Assembly: GCA_018968995.1 (NCBI GenBank)
Contig: JAGWZD010000123.1
Location: 1-6,342, forward strand
DNA: 6,342 bases
Source of the DNA: Bdellovibrionales bacterium
GTDB taxonomy: Bacteria; Bdellovibrionota; UBA1018
Direction: 5' to 3'
The translations under genes were made by a program, and so were the position numbers. Every line of letters starts with the position of its first letter. Within the stretch, counting starts at the first letter, position 1. Of this stretch, positions 1-6,174 are shown in pieces. The notes beneath the pieces are model-generated. The model saw nothing but the letters and a program-made list of their open reading frames with translations, was not told the origin of the DNA and did no database searches.

Positions 1-710
1 CAGGAGCTAAGGGTAGTCGGTGCTACTGGGCCACTCCAGTCTCCGGGGTAGATATCTGCTGTGGGTCGATAACCCGTAAGCGGAAACGGCGCTGCAGCAT
101 GATACAGATGAACCTGAGCCTTCATGCGGCGTGCCCATAGCCCCACCTCTTCAACCAGAGGTAAAGAGTCGCCTTCCAAGTCGAGTGCTAAAAGAATTTT
201 ATGAGGTGTTCTAGATATGACCCGAGTGGTCTTGAGCCCTTTTCTTCGGACGCTCTTTTTCTCGGCACGATGATGACCAACCACAAGAACCGGGATCTCT
301 GACTTCAAAAGTAGAGTTTCCGCGAATCCGCCGATCTTTCCGGTTTTTTTTGCCCCAGAGAGACGTTCCAGTACAAAAACCTCTGCCCGGCTCTCTTTTG
401 CAAATTCGATCAGAGCAGAGATAGCCTCGGATCGACTACGATAAATTTCTGAAAGCACGATCGGCGGCAGCACATGCGGAATCGCTAAGTGATCTACCAA
501 TTTTTGAATCTTTGCTTCCGCCTGTAAAGCCACTTGCATGATCCAAGCAGCATGAATCTCTGGACTAAAGGCAAGAGCTCCACCACTCAAAACATGAACC
601 GGCTGAATCGGAATCCGAAGCCTCTCGGATAGTCCTAGCGCCCAACCCGCAGCTTCACCTGCAGCACCCGGCTTCTCGAATGGATCCACCAGCCAAAAAA
701 TTCTTCGCAC
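1..710 (-). CDS. Tandem universal stress protein, 3' end cut by window edge
   Basis: The visible 236 codons encode a Usp-type protein. Domain 1 runs from about residue 1 to 146: it opens with the strand RRIFWLVDPF, has a long helix near 48-75, and ends with the typical Usp strand IPVLVV at 139-144 after GGFAETLL at 127-134. A basic linker (148-168) leads into a second Usp start, HKILLALDLEGDS at 170-182, so this is a two-domain protein whose second half lies outside the window. The usual nucleotide-binding loop G-2X-G-9X-G(S/T) looks shortened in domain 1 (SGAKKTGKIGG, 118-128), so ATP binding there is doubtful. The GTG at 708-710 is preferred because the conserved first strand begins right after it. 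No good ribosome binding site is visible and the frame stays open upstream, so the start is uncertain. The gene follows the methyltransferase stop after 32 bp on the same strand, suggesting cotranscription. Usp proteins are cytoplasmic stress and starvation factors; the specific role here is unknown. Confidence 0.75.
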   Translation of the reverse strand, partial: MRRIFWLVDPFEKPGAAGEAAGWALGLSERLRIPIQPVHVLSGGALAFSPEIHAAWIMQVALQAEAKIQKLVDHLAIPHVLPPIVLSEIYRSRSEAISALIEFAKESRAEVFVLERLSGAKKTGKIGGFAETLLLKSEIPVLVVGHHRAEKKSVRRKGLKTTRVISRTPHKILLALDLEGDSLPLVEEVGLWARRMKAQVHLYHAAAPFPLTGYRPTADIYPGDWSGPVAPTTLSS

Positions 711-742
711 AGTAAAGAGGGTTGCTAAAAACAGGCCGAAAA

Positions 743-1813
743 TCAGTCTTGGGGCCTCTCCCCAAAAACCAGCTTTGAAACAAACCCCATACGCGAGACG
801 ACTGAGGTCAGACCGGCTGAAGCGAAAAGACCCTCAAGCGGCTCATGGATATAGCTCCGAAAAAAGGGCTCATGAAAGTCGACGGGAAACTGCATTAAAA
901 CGGGCGACCAGCTCGGAGCGTCGTGCTGCTGAACGCTATCTACTGTGGCCATTACTCCGCCTGGCTTGAGCACACGAAACGACTCAGCAAGCACCGCCTC
1001 ACGCACCTCTGTAGGAAGTTCGTGAAAAAGGAACACAGAAACAACTGCATCAAAATGCTTAGAGTGAAAAGGTAAAGCCTCGCCAGCGCATTGAACGAAA
1101 TCGACCCTCTCCGACTCATCGAGCTGCCGACGTGCTCGCTTCAGATACGGATCGCTAAGCTCAGTCACCGTCAGATGGGCCTTCGGAAAAAGCTCTCGGA
1201 GCATGACGCTGGTTCGGCCGGTACCAGCACCGACCTCTAGAATACGAAGCCCTCTTCCATCGCTCCCTCCCCAGCGCTCCGCCAAAGGCTCAAAAACCAT
1301 GCGTCGCATGGCATCGGCAGCACCTCCAAAAAGAATCTCCACTTGATGTTCGTACAAATCCGCCGACTCGGGTGAAAGATACCCGTCTTTTTGAAAATGA
1401 AAGTTACGACGATAGTATCTAGGAACGTCATGAACAAAGTCCTGAGCCTCTTCAGAGAACTCCGCTGTCTTACCCTTCTTTTTTTGCCTCTGTATTCGAA
1501 GTCCATCACCCAGTAGGCGACCCAACCGCATCCAATGCTTCACCGGGCTTCCAGGCCTCAGCATAGAAAAGGGATAGACACCCGACGCGAACTGATTCGC
1601 GTCGTGATTCAAAAGATCCAATAAGGCGCGATGAATTGTTTTCTGCAGCTCTGGGTCACGAACACGCGTCGGAAACTCCTTCGAGAAAAACAAATGAGTC
1701 AGACCCTGAAGGGTCCTTAATTGAGCGAAATAATGAGCGGCTTTCCCGTAAACAAGCGCTTTGGCGCCAAACCCCAATGCCTGGAACTTTAGAGTCTTCG
1801 ATAACGAGTTCAT
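743..1813 (-). CDS. Class I SAM-dependent methyltransferase (UbiE/Methyltransf_11 type)
   Basis: This 356-residue protein carries a canonical Rossmann methyltransferase domain in its C-terminal half. Motif I is ILEVGAGTG at 191-199, the acidic end of strand 2 is TELSD at 217-221, the GEALPF segment is at 244-249, DAVVSVFLFHEL at 255-266 is motif IV/post-IV, and RVLKPGG is at 280-286. The first 185 residues precede the catalytic fold. They include a basic stretch (KKKGK, 111-115) and a block, YYRRNFHFQKDGYLSPESA at 133-151 followed by YEHQVEILFGGAADAMRR, that I associate with a family of proteobacterial and cyanobacterial methyltransferases of unknown substrate. The ATG at 1811-1813 is the furthest possible start because an in-frame TAA lies 9 bases upstream. 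A strong AAGGAG sits 13 bases before it, a rather long spacing. There is no signal peptide, so it is probably cytoplasmic. The substrate (small molecule, quinone or lipid) cannot be told from sequence. Confidence 0.9.
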   Translation of the reverse strand: MNSLSKTLKFQALGFGAKALVYGKAAHYFAQLRTLQGLTHLFFSKEFPTRVRDPELQKTIHRALLDLLNHDANQFASGVYPFSMLRPGSPVKHWMRLGRLLGDGLRIQRQKKKGKTAEFSEEAQDFVHDVPRYYRRNFHFQKDGYLSPESADLYEHQVEILFGGAADAMRRMVFEPLAERWGGSDGRGLRILEVGAGTGRTSVMLRELFPKAHLTVTELSDPYLKRARRQLDESERVDFVQCAGEALPFHSKHFDAVVSVFLFHELPTEVREAVLAESFRVLKPGGVMATVDSVQQHDAPSWSPVLMQFPVDFHEPFFRSYIHEPLEGLFASAGLTSVVSRMGFVSKLVFGERPQD

Positions 1814-1893
1814 GGGCCCTTTTTAACTCCTTTTCACACGCTGGGCAAATTCTGCCCTCTAGAGCGATGCAACAATGCGAGTACACTGATAAA
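1814..1893. promoter_or_regulatory. Divergent intergenic region with small inverted repeat
   Basis: This 80-bp spacer lies between the divergent methyltransferase and HD-GYP-like genes and must hold both leaders. It contains the inverted repeat GGGCA-aattc-TGCCC at 1843-1857, directly followed by the palindrome CTCTAGAG (1857-1864). The minus-strand ribosome binding site AAGGAG lies at 1827-1832. A weak -10-like TACACT occurs at 1882-1887 on the plus strand, but no matching -35 is seen at normal spacing. An operator is a possibility only; five-base arms can occur by chance. Confidence 0.3.
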
Positions 1894-3243
1894 ATGTCTC
1901 GCTGGATTGTCCTTACAGATTCATCACCATCGCCAGCACCGGAACTTGCGAACTGTCTTCGCACCCCATCAGGACGAACGGCCCTTCGGTGGATCGAAGA
2001 CCAAAGACTGCCTATTCGCGGACTGATTCTTTCACCGGACAGCTGGGATGAGGATTTTAGCTGTTTGGTATCCCGCTGCCGTCAACTTCGACCCGGAACC
2101 CCGATCCATACCCTTGCCGCTCAACATTCTCAGGATCTAGCGACGATAGATGACCCTTTGATTAAACAACGACTGGGTCTGGGTCGATCCATTAAGATTG
2201 AAGAACTTCCCAGCTTTCTTCAGTCAAAGACTCGCCTTGAGTCCGCCGGTAGAAACTCCCGCGAACCTCTTATTCATGAAGGTCCATTTGTCGGAATTCC
2301 ACTATCCGACTTCCAAGACTGCGAGTCTCTACTGTTTGATCTGCATCTCAAGCTCTCTTCAGGAAAATTTATTCGGCTTTTGGATGCACGTGAAGCCCAA
2401 CCCTGGGGCCGAATTTTAAAGTATCGCGAGCGTGGAGTGACCCACCTTTACATCGCTCGTGAAGCCTATGAGCGCAGCCTAACCGCCATACGACTTTTTC
2501 AAGAGACGATACCCGAAAGTCTAAGCTCTGGAGATAGCGCTTGGTCCGAAATCCAAATCGCTCATTCCCTCAGGGCTATTTCGGGACTGATGTCTGACCA
2601 GAGATCTCTCGAACAAATTGATTCTAATGTTTGGGAAAAGTGCCACGAGCTCTTGTATTTTTTCGGACGAGCGCTTGCAGAGCGAAAAATAGAGCAGGAC
2701 TCAAACCAGTTACAGCGTTGGCTTCGACGCAGCCTGTTTTTAGATCACTCGCTATCGGTGTTTCTGATTTCTATTCTGATTGGCCGCCCGCTTCAGTTCA
2801 CCTCAGAAGAGAACCTTCTCGCCTTAGGGTCTGCGGCGCTTTTTCATGACATCTCTCTCTTAGATTTTGAGCGAATACCTGAGCAGGAAAAACCCGAGGG
2901 CTTGGTGGGAAAAACACTGGAGAAATTCCTGACACATCCAGACGACAGTGCGCGATTCCTAGAGGAGAGACTCGGGGCGCCAGCGATTGTGATTCAAGCG
3001 GTCCAGCACCATCACTGGCGCTACGACGGCAGTGGTATTCTCCGTCAGGGGAAGAGAAATCCCGTTTTCGTCCCGAGAATGGCTGAGATTATTGGTCTCG
3101 CCGAAGAGTGCTCTCACGCTCTTATACGACAACCGAACCTTAGTCTCCAAGAGATCACTGCAAGTCTCTCTCAAGAAATGAGCTCTAAATTTTCTCCTGA
3201 AGTGCTCTCGGGAATGCGAGCCTGCTTCACTCCTTCGGTATAA
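1894..3243 (+). CDS. HD-GYP-like signalling protein with degenerate receiver-like N-terminus
   Basis: This is a 449-residue, three-part, probably cytoplasmic protein. Residues 1-110 look like a receiver fold (strand RWIVLTD at 3-9, then RGLILSPDSW at 42-51), but no phosphoacceptor Asp is evident at the end of the third strand. Residues 132-195 (IPLSDF, LLFDLHLKLSSGKFIRLLD, KYRERGVTHLYIARE) match a module I recall in front of HD-GYP domains of Bdellovibrio-type proteins. Residues 275-449 are HD-GYP-like: His285, His318-Asp319 in FHDIS, His348 in THPDD, and HHWRYDGSGIL at 373-383. HD-GYP proteins hydrolyse cyclic di-GMP. Here the HHE glutamate is Trp, the GYP tyrosine-proline is Ile-Leu, and the HDIGK lysine is Leu, so activity may be altered or lost. 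The ATG at 1894 is chosen because the fold starts there; the frame is open back to 1636 but that stretch is antisense to the methyltransferase. No convincing ribosome binding site precedes 1894. The stop overlaps the next start. Confidence 0.82.
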   Translation: MSRWIVLTDSSPSPAPELANCLRTPSGRTALRWIEDQRLPIRGLILSPDSWDEDFSCLVSRCRQLRPGTPIHTLAAQHSQDLATIDDPLIKQRLGLGRSIKIEELPSFLQSKTRLESAGRNSREPLIHEGPFVGIPLSDFQDCESLLFDLHLKLSSGKFIRLLDAREAQPWGRILKYRERGVTHLYIAREAYERSLTAIRLFQETIPESLSSGDSAWSEIQIAHSLRAISGLMSDQRSLEQIDSNVWEKCHELLYFFGRALAERKIEQDSNQLQRWLRRSLFLDHSLSVFLISILIGRPLQFTSEENLLALGSAALFHDISLLDFERIPEQEKPEGLVGKTLEKFLTHPDDSARFLEERLGAPAIVIQAVQHHHWRYDGSGILRQGKRNPVFVPRMAEIIGLAEECSHALIRQPNLSLQEITASLSQEMSSKFSPEVLSGMRACFTPSV

Positions 3244-3884
3244 TGAAAATCGGCATTACGAAACCGCGTGGATGGACGGCGCAAGACTTTCTGCTTCAAT
3301 CTAAGGAAATCTTCAAAATCGATCTCAGTGAGTGGGATATTCTTGATGTGTTGGATATCTCAATGCGAAAAAGAACTCAGATTCGGCGCAGAATCATTTC
3401 ATCTGGTCATCAAGTCGCCCTGGGATTACCGTCAAGTTTTCTCTTTTCAAACCCCGAGATTACTTTGGAGCGCATCGCGATTACTGAGGAGGTCGCTGAG
3501 TCCATCAATGCTCAATTCATGATTCTGCGACTCAATTCCACCCGCTTAACGCCTGAAAATTCTCTGAGATGGATTGCTGAATCGGAAAAAGAAATCTGGA
3601 TCGATGAAGGTCGTAACAAACTCTCGACCGCTCCAAGCCAGCTTGTGACTGACCCTCTTTGGTACATGCCTAGAGCAAAGGCTAGAATTGGTGGAGTCTT
3701 TAAACTGCACGGTTGGCATCCATCACGCTGGATTCGCTACTATGGAACAGAGCAGCTGCTTGCTTTGAAAAGAGTGGTTACTAAGGCGAGACCCCGTGCT
3801 GTTTTGTTTGCTCACTCGATGAGAAATGAAGAAGCTTATCGATTTCGAGAACTTCTAAACCCTTCAGGCGATACGCTGGGCTAG
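3243..3884 (+). CDS. YecE/DUF72-like TIM-barrel protein
   Basis: This 213-residue protein resembles the YecE (DUF72) family, a TIM-barrel group of unknown biochemical function, chiefly in its C-terminal half. Residues 90-97 (AQFMILRL) fit the barrel strand that reads LFQLP in the family. IWIDEGRN at 118-125 fits the next strand, and LVTDPLW at 134-140 follows. GVFKLHGW at 151-158 matches the conserved YxRLHG strand. RYYGTEQLLALKRV at 165-178 matches the YSxxEL helix, and AVLFAHSMRNEEAYRF at 186-201 matches the last strand and helix. The N-terminus is shorter and more divergent than in typical members (about 240-280 residues), and the usual GTSGW opening is absent. The ATG shares one base with the upstream stop (TAATG), so translation is probably coupled to the HD-GYP-like gene. 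The 3' end overlaps the convergent neighbour by 21 bp. There is no signal peptide. Function is unknown; the family call is from remembered patterns only. Confidence 0.7.
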   Translation: MKIGITKPRGWTAQDFLLQSKEIFKIDLSEWDILDVLDISMRKRTQIRRRIISSGHQVALGLPSSFLFSNPEITLERIAITEEVAESINAQFMILRLNSTRLTPENSLRWIAESEKEIWIDEGRNKLSTAPSQLVTDPLWYMPRAKARIGGVFKLHGWHPSRWIRYYGTEQLLALKRVVTKARPRAVLFAHSMRNEEAYRFRELLNPSGDTLG

Positions 3885-4292
3885 AATTCCTTGTAACTCA
3901 TCGGATTGCCCCTGCTGCAGAGACTCAAAACCTGACTGTCTCAGCCAAGTCAATAGAGCCACAGGTGAATGGTCTCGAAAACCCACGAAAAGTATCCCTT
4001 TGGGCCGAAGCCCCTGAAAGCTCGCCGCAAAAAGCCGTTGGACCCTCTCAGCAGAAAACCCGAGCGGTAATTCTTCGATGAACACCCCATCCTGCGACTC
4101 ACGCGGTAACGAAAAAAACTCCAAGCGCGCCCCAGGCTCCTGAGTAGATGCTTGCCATCCCAATCGTGAGAAAGCAGGCAAAGCCGCCTCCGCCCAACTT
4201 GAGCCCCAATACCGAATCTGAATGGGTCTTTCGAGCGAGTTTGGCCGCAGAGAAAGAATCGCTTCAGCAAAAACCTTCAACGCGTAAACCAT
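3864..4292 (-). CDS. Hypothetical small protein, reduced methyltransferase-like fold
   Basis: I do not recognise this 142-residue protein as a named family. Its layout resembles the second half of a class I methyltransferase. Residues 23-53 (PIQIRYWGSSW then a helix and GWQAST) sit where motif I and strand 2 would be, but there is no GxGxG. DGVFIEELPLGF at 68-79 resembles the motif IV strand, FQGLRPKGILFVGFRD at 92-107 resembles the LkpGG-strand 5 segment, and VALLTWLRQSGFESLQ at 111-126 resembles the final helix and strand. The lost glycine loop argues against normal SAM binding, so it may be a non-catalytic relative, or the resemblance may be accidental. The start at 4290-4292 is the only ATG before an in-frame TGA 18 bases upstream (4311-4313), and no ribosome binding site is apparent. 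It ends tail to tail inside the YecE-like gene. No signal peptide or membrane segment is seen. Coding status is likely but not certain. Confidence 0.6.
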   Translation of the reverse strand: MVYALKVFAEAILSLRPNSLERPIQIRYWGSSWAEAALPAFSRLGWQASTQEPGARLEFFSLPRESQDGVFIEELPLGFSAERVQRLFAASFQGLRPKGILFVGFRDHSPVALLTWLRQSGFESLQQGQSDELQGILAQRIA

Positions 4293-4451
4293 GATGAATC
4301 TGAATCTAGGTCAACGAACCCGCAGGTGAAACTCAAAACTTGCCTCAACGACTCAGATCCACAGAATCTTAGTACCTGATTGTTTCCGTTGATTTGAATC
4401 GCAATCACTTGTCGATGCCATTCTGGTGATTCTGCGCTACAAGAATAAACA
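4293..4451. promoter_or_regulatory. Divergent intergenic region upstream of mnmA
   Basis: This 159-bp non-coding spacer separates the small minus-strand gene from mnmA and should hold the promoters of both. It is AT-richer near 4381-4451. I searched for -35/-10 pairs on the plus strand: TTGAAT at 4394-4399 with CATTCT at 4419-4424 is the least bad, but the spacing is 19 and the match is poor. A tandem GAATCT GAATCT lies at 4296-4307. GATTG and CAATC (about 4379-4405) form a loose inverted pair. No riboswitch or terminator structure is evident. The ribosome binding site of mnmA is weak (AAGA about nine bases before ATG). Confidence 0.3.
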
Positions 4452-5585
4452 ATGAAAACGGTGGTTTTGGGAATGTCTGGAGGGGTCGACTCCTCGGTGG
4501 CCGCCTTGCTTCTGAAACAGCAGGGCTACCGAGTCATCGGTCTTTTCATGAAAAATTGGGAAGAGAAGGATGAAAGCGGGATCTGCACCGCCACCCAAGA
4601 TTATGAAGACGTAGCCCGTGTCTGTGAGAAGCTGGAGATTCCATACTACTCTATTGAATTCGTAAAAGAGTACTGGGACCACGTTTTCTCTGAATTCCTG
4701 CGTGCTTACCAGGCTGGATACACCCCAAACCCGGATATCCTCTGTAACCGAGAGATCAAATTTAACCTGTTTTTTAAGAAAGCCATGGAGATGGGTGCCG
4801 ACTACTTAGCAACCGGACACTACTGTCGGATCGAAAGTAGAGACGGCGCTCCCCGGCTTCTGAAAGCAATCGACCAAAATAAGGATCAAACCTATTTTGT
4901 ATACACCATACAGAATTCGATTCTTCACAAGGTTCTTTTCCCAGTGGGTCACCTTACAAAACCAGAACTTCGTACCTTAGCCGAAACCCATGGAATTCCG
5001 ACCGCTCAGAAAAAAGATAGCACTGGAATCTGTTTCATCGGCGAGAGGAATTTTCGAAAATTCCTTTCACAGTACGTACCCGCGAAGAAAGGTGAGATTC
5101 GAACTCTTTCAGGCGAGCAGGTAGGCTCACACCAAGGCGTCTCGTACTACACACTCGGTCAGCGCAAAGGACTTGGCTTAGGGGGAGAAGGCGAAGCCTG
5201 GTTTGTCGTCGCGAAGGACGCTCTACACAACATTTTGTACGTAGAACGAGGGGTGATGAATCCAGCTCTCTACGCAGATGAGCTTTGGGCAGGAGAGCTA
5301 TCCTGGGTGCAGGGCGAAGCCCCCGTTACTGCCGGCTCGACTCTCGAATGCACCGCCAAAGCACGGTATCGTCAACCTGAACAACCCTGCAGCATCTCGT
5401 TCGACGATCACGGCAAAATCCGAGCTCGATTTCATATCCCGCAAAGAGCACTCACGCCGGGTCAATCTGTTGTTTTTTACCAAGGAGAAGAGTGCTTAGG
5501 CGGTGGTGTTATTGAAAAAGTAGGTCCAAGTTACCGCGAACAAGGTGCCAATCTCCCCGACCAGATTGACGTTCCATCAAACTAG
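4452..5585 (+). CDS. mnmA: tRNA-specific 2-thiouridylase MnmA
   Basis: MnmA (TrmU) adenylates C2 of uridine 34 in tRNAs for Lys, Glu and Gln and replaces oxygen with sulfur, giving the s2U part of mnm5s2U; it acts in the cytoplasm with a sulfur-relay donor. The 377 residues match the usual length of about 360-380. The PP-loop SGGVDSS is at 9-15, GLFMKNWEE at 30-38, and the tRNA-binding region with TPNPDILCNR at 91-100 carries catalytic Cys98. GADYLATGHYCRIE is at 115-128, DQTYFVY at 145-151, and DSTGICFIGERNFRKFL at 189-205 carries the second catalytic Cys194. YTLGQRKGLGLGG at 233-245 precedes the C-terminal beta-barrel (about 270-360). These residues correspond to Cys102 and Cys199 of the E. 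coli enzyme, so it should be active. The sequence is closest in feel to gammaproteobacterial MnmA. The gene stands alone and converges on the NTF2-like gene with a 20-bp gap in which I see no clear hairpin terminator. Confidence 0.97.
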   Translation: MKTVVLGMSGGVDSSVAALLLKQQGYRVIGLFMKNWEEKDESGICTATQDYEDVARVCEKLEIPYYSIEFVKEYWDHVFSEFLRAYQAGYTPNPDILCNREIKFNLFFKKAMEMGADYLATGHYCRIESRDGAPRLLKAIDQNKDQTYFVYTIQNSILHKVLFPVGHLTKPELRTLAETHGIPTAQKKDSTGICFIGERNFRKFLSQYVPAKKGEIRTLSGEQVGSHQGVSYYTLGQRKGLGLGGEGEAWFVVAKDALHNILYVERGVMNPALYADELWAGELSWVQGEAPVTAGSTLECTAKARYRQPEQPCSISFDDHGKIRARFHIPQRALTPGQSVVFYQGEECLGGGVIEKVGPSYREQGANLPDQIDVPSN

Positions 5586-5605
5586 GCTTTCTGTATCGCG
5601 TGATC

Positions 5606-6115
5606 TTAATTGGACTGGGAAAATCGGCTCTTAATATACCTGATGAGACCGCCCAGAACCGGTAAGCGCTCATAGATAAACTCGCCCATATCGAAATAGT
5701 CCCGATGATAAACTGCTAAACGCGTCGACGGCTCAAATCGAAAATGCGAATTCCCAATGACTCGCACCTCCTTGCCGCCATTTAATCCCTTAGCGCGCAG
5801 AACCATGGTCCAAAAAGCCACCTGGTCATCTCCCTGCTGAACCATTCCGGAAAATTCAAATCGAATGGACTCCACATTTCGATAGAGATTCTCGTAGTAC
5901 TTTCTTACCGCTTCTCGCCCGCGAAGATCCACCACGGGATCCAGAAAATGGGTATCCACCGCGTAAAAGCGATCGACCAAGTCCATAGTGTCTTTATTTA
6001 AGCCATTAAAGAACTCCTCAACACTCAGTGCCGGTTGCACAGGCGCTCCTTCTGCAGCGTACGCCGCACCGCTTAAGCTCAAAAACACCATCCAAACAGA
6101 CACCATTTTATTCAT
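5606..6115 (-). CDS. Exported NTF2/SnoaL-like protein
   Basis: This 169-residue protein has an N-terminal signal peptide (hydrophobic MVSVWMVFLSLSGAAYA, predicted signal peptidase I cut after Ala20 in AYA-AE), which implies a periplasmic or secreted product. Residues 31-160 form a nuclear transport factor 2-like cone: SVEEFFNGLN at 31-40, a helix to FYAVDTHFLDPVVDLRG at 50-66 (the beta-bulge common in SnoaL-like folds), EAVRKYYENLYRNVESIRFEF at 68-88, LNGGKEVRVIGNSHFRFE at 111-128, and AVYHRDYFDMGEFIYERLP at 134-152, followed by LGGLIRYIKSRF. The YHRDYFDMG and LGGxIRxxK features recall a family of uncharacterised proteins, often cytoplasmic in gammaproteobacteria, found near photolyase or pigment genes. 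No such neighbours are visible here. Ligand and role are unknown; a hydrophobic pocket is typical of the fold. The start at 6113-6115 gives a normal signal peptide; its ribosome binding site is weak. Confidence 0.88.
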   Translation of the reverse strand: MNKMVSVWMVFLSLSGAAYAAEGAPVQPALSVEEFFNGLNKDTMDLVDRFYAVDTHFLDPVVDLRGREAVRKYYENLYRNVESIRFEFSGMVQQGDDQVAFWTMVLRAKGLNGGKEVRVIGNSHFRFEPSTRLAVYHRDYFDMGEFIYERLPVLGGLIRYIKSRFSQSN

Positions 6116-6174
6116 ACAGGTATGCTCGCCCCACTCGCTGTCTAGATCAAGCCCTGATATGCTCTTCTCAAACT
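6116..6174. promoter_or_regulatory. Short divergent spacer between NTF2-like and GDSL genes
   Basis: These 59 bp should carry both start regions. On the plus strand TGATATGCT (6155-6163) looks like an extended -10, but it lies only 11 bases before the ATG and has no matching -35, so a promoter here would give an almost leaderless transcript. TATGCTC occurs twice (6121-6127 and 6158-6164). No strong ribosome binding site is present for either gene. Confidence 0.25.

Noticed and set aside
775..969. A 64-codon plus-strand open frame rich in Arg and Lys.
   Set aside because: It lies wholly inside the methyltransferase gene on the opposite strand and reads as a chance basic peptide.
1237..1509. 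A 90-codon minus-strand open frame.
   Set aside because: It is an out-of-frame shadow inside the methyltransferase domain coding region and shows no domain pattern.
1636..1893. The HD-GYP-like reading frame is open back to an ATG at 1636, which would add 86 residues.
   Set aside because: Most of this stretch is antisense to the well-supported start of the methyltransferase, the extra residues look unstructured, and the receiver-like strand begins at the ATG at 1894. An ATG at 1867 remains a minor alternative.
3950..4270. A 106-codon minus-strand frame competing with the 142-residue hypothetical gene.
   Set aside because: The competing frame is rich in Arg, Phe and Cys without a fold-like pattern, while the chosen frame has alternating strand/helix character and methyltransferase-like segments.
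5586..5700. Possible terminator between convergent mnmA and the NTF2-like gene.
   Set aside because: I could not find a GC-rich stem followed by a T run on either strand; only scattered 4-base pairings were seen.
6121..6164. Repeated TATGCTC as a possible regulator site.
   Set aside because: A seven-base repeat seen twice in 44 bp with no symmetry is too weak to call.
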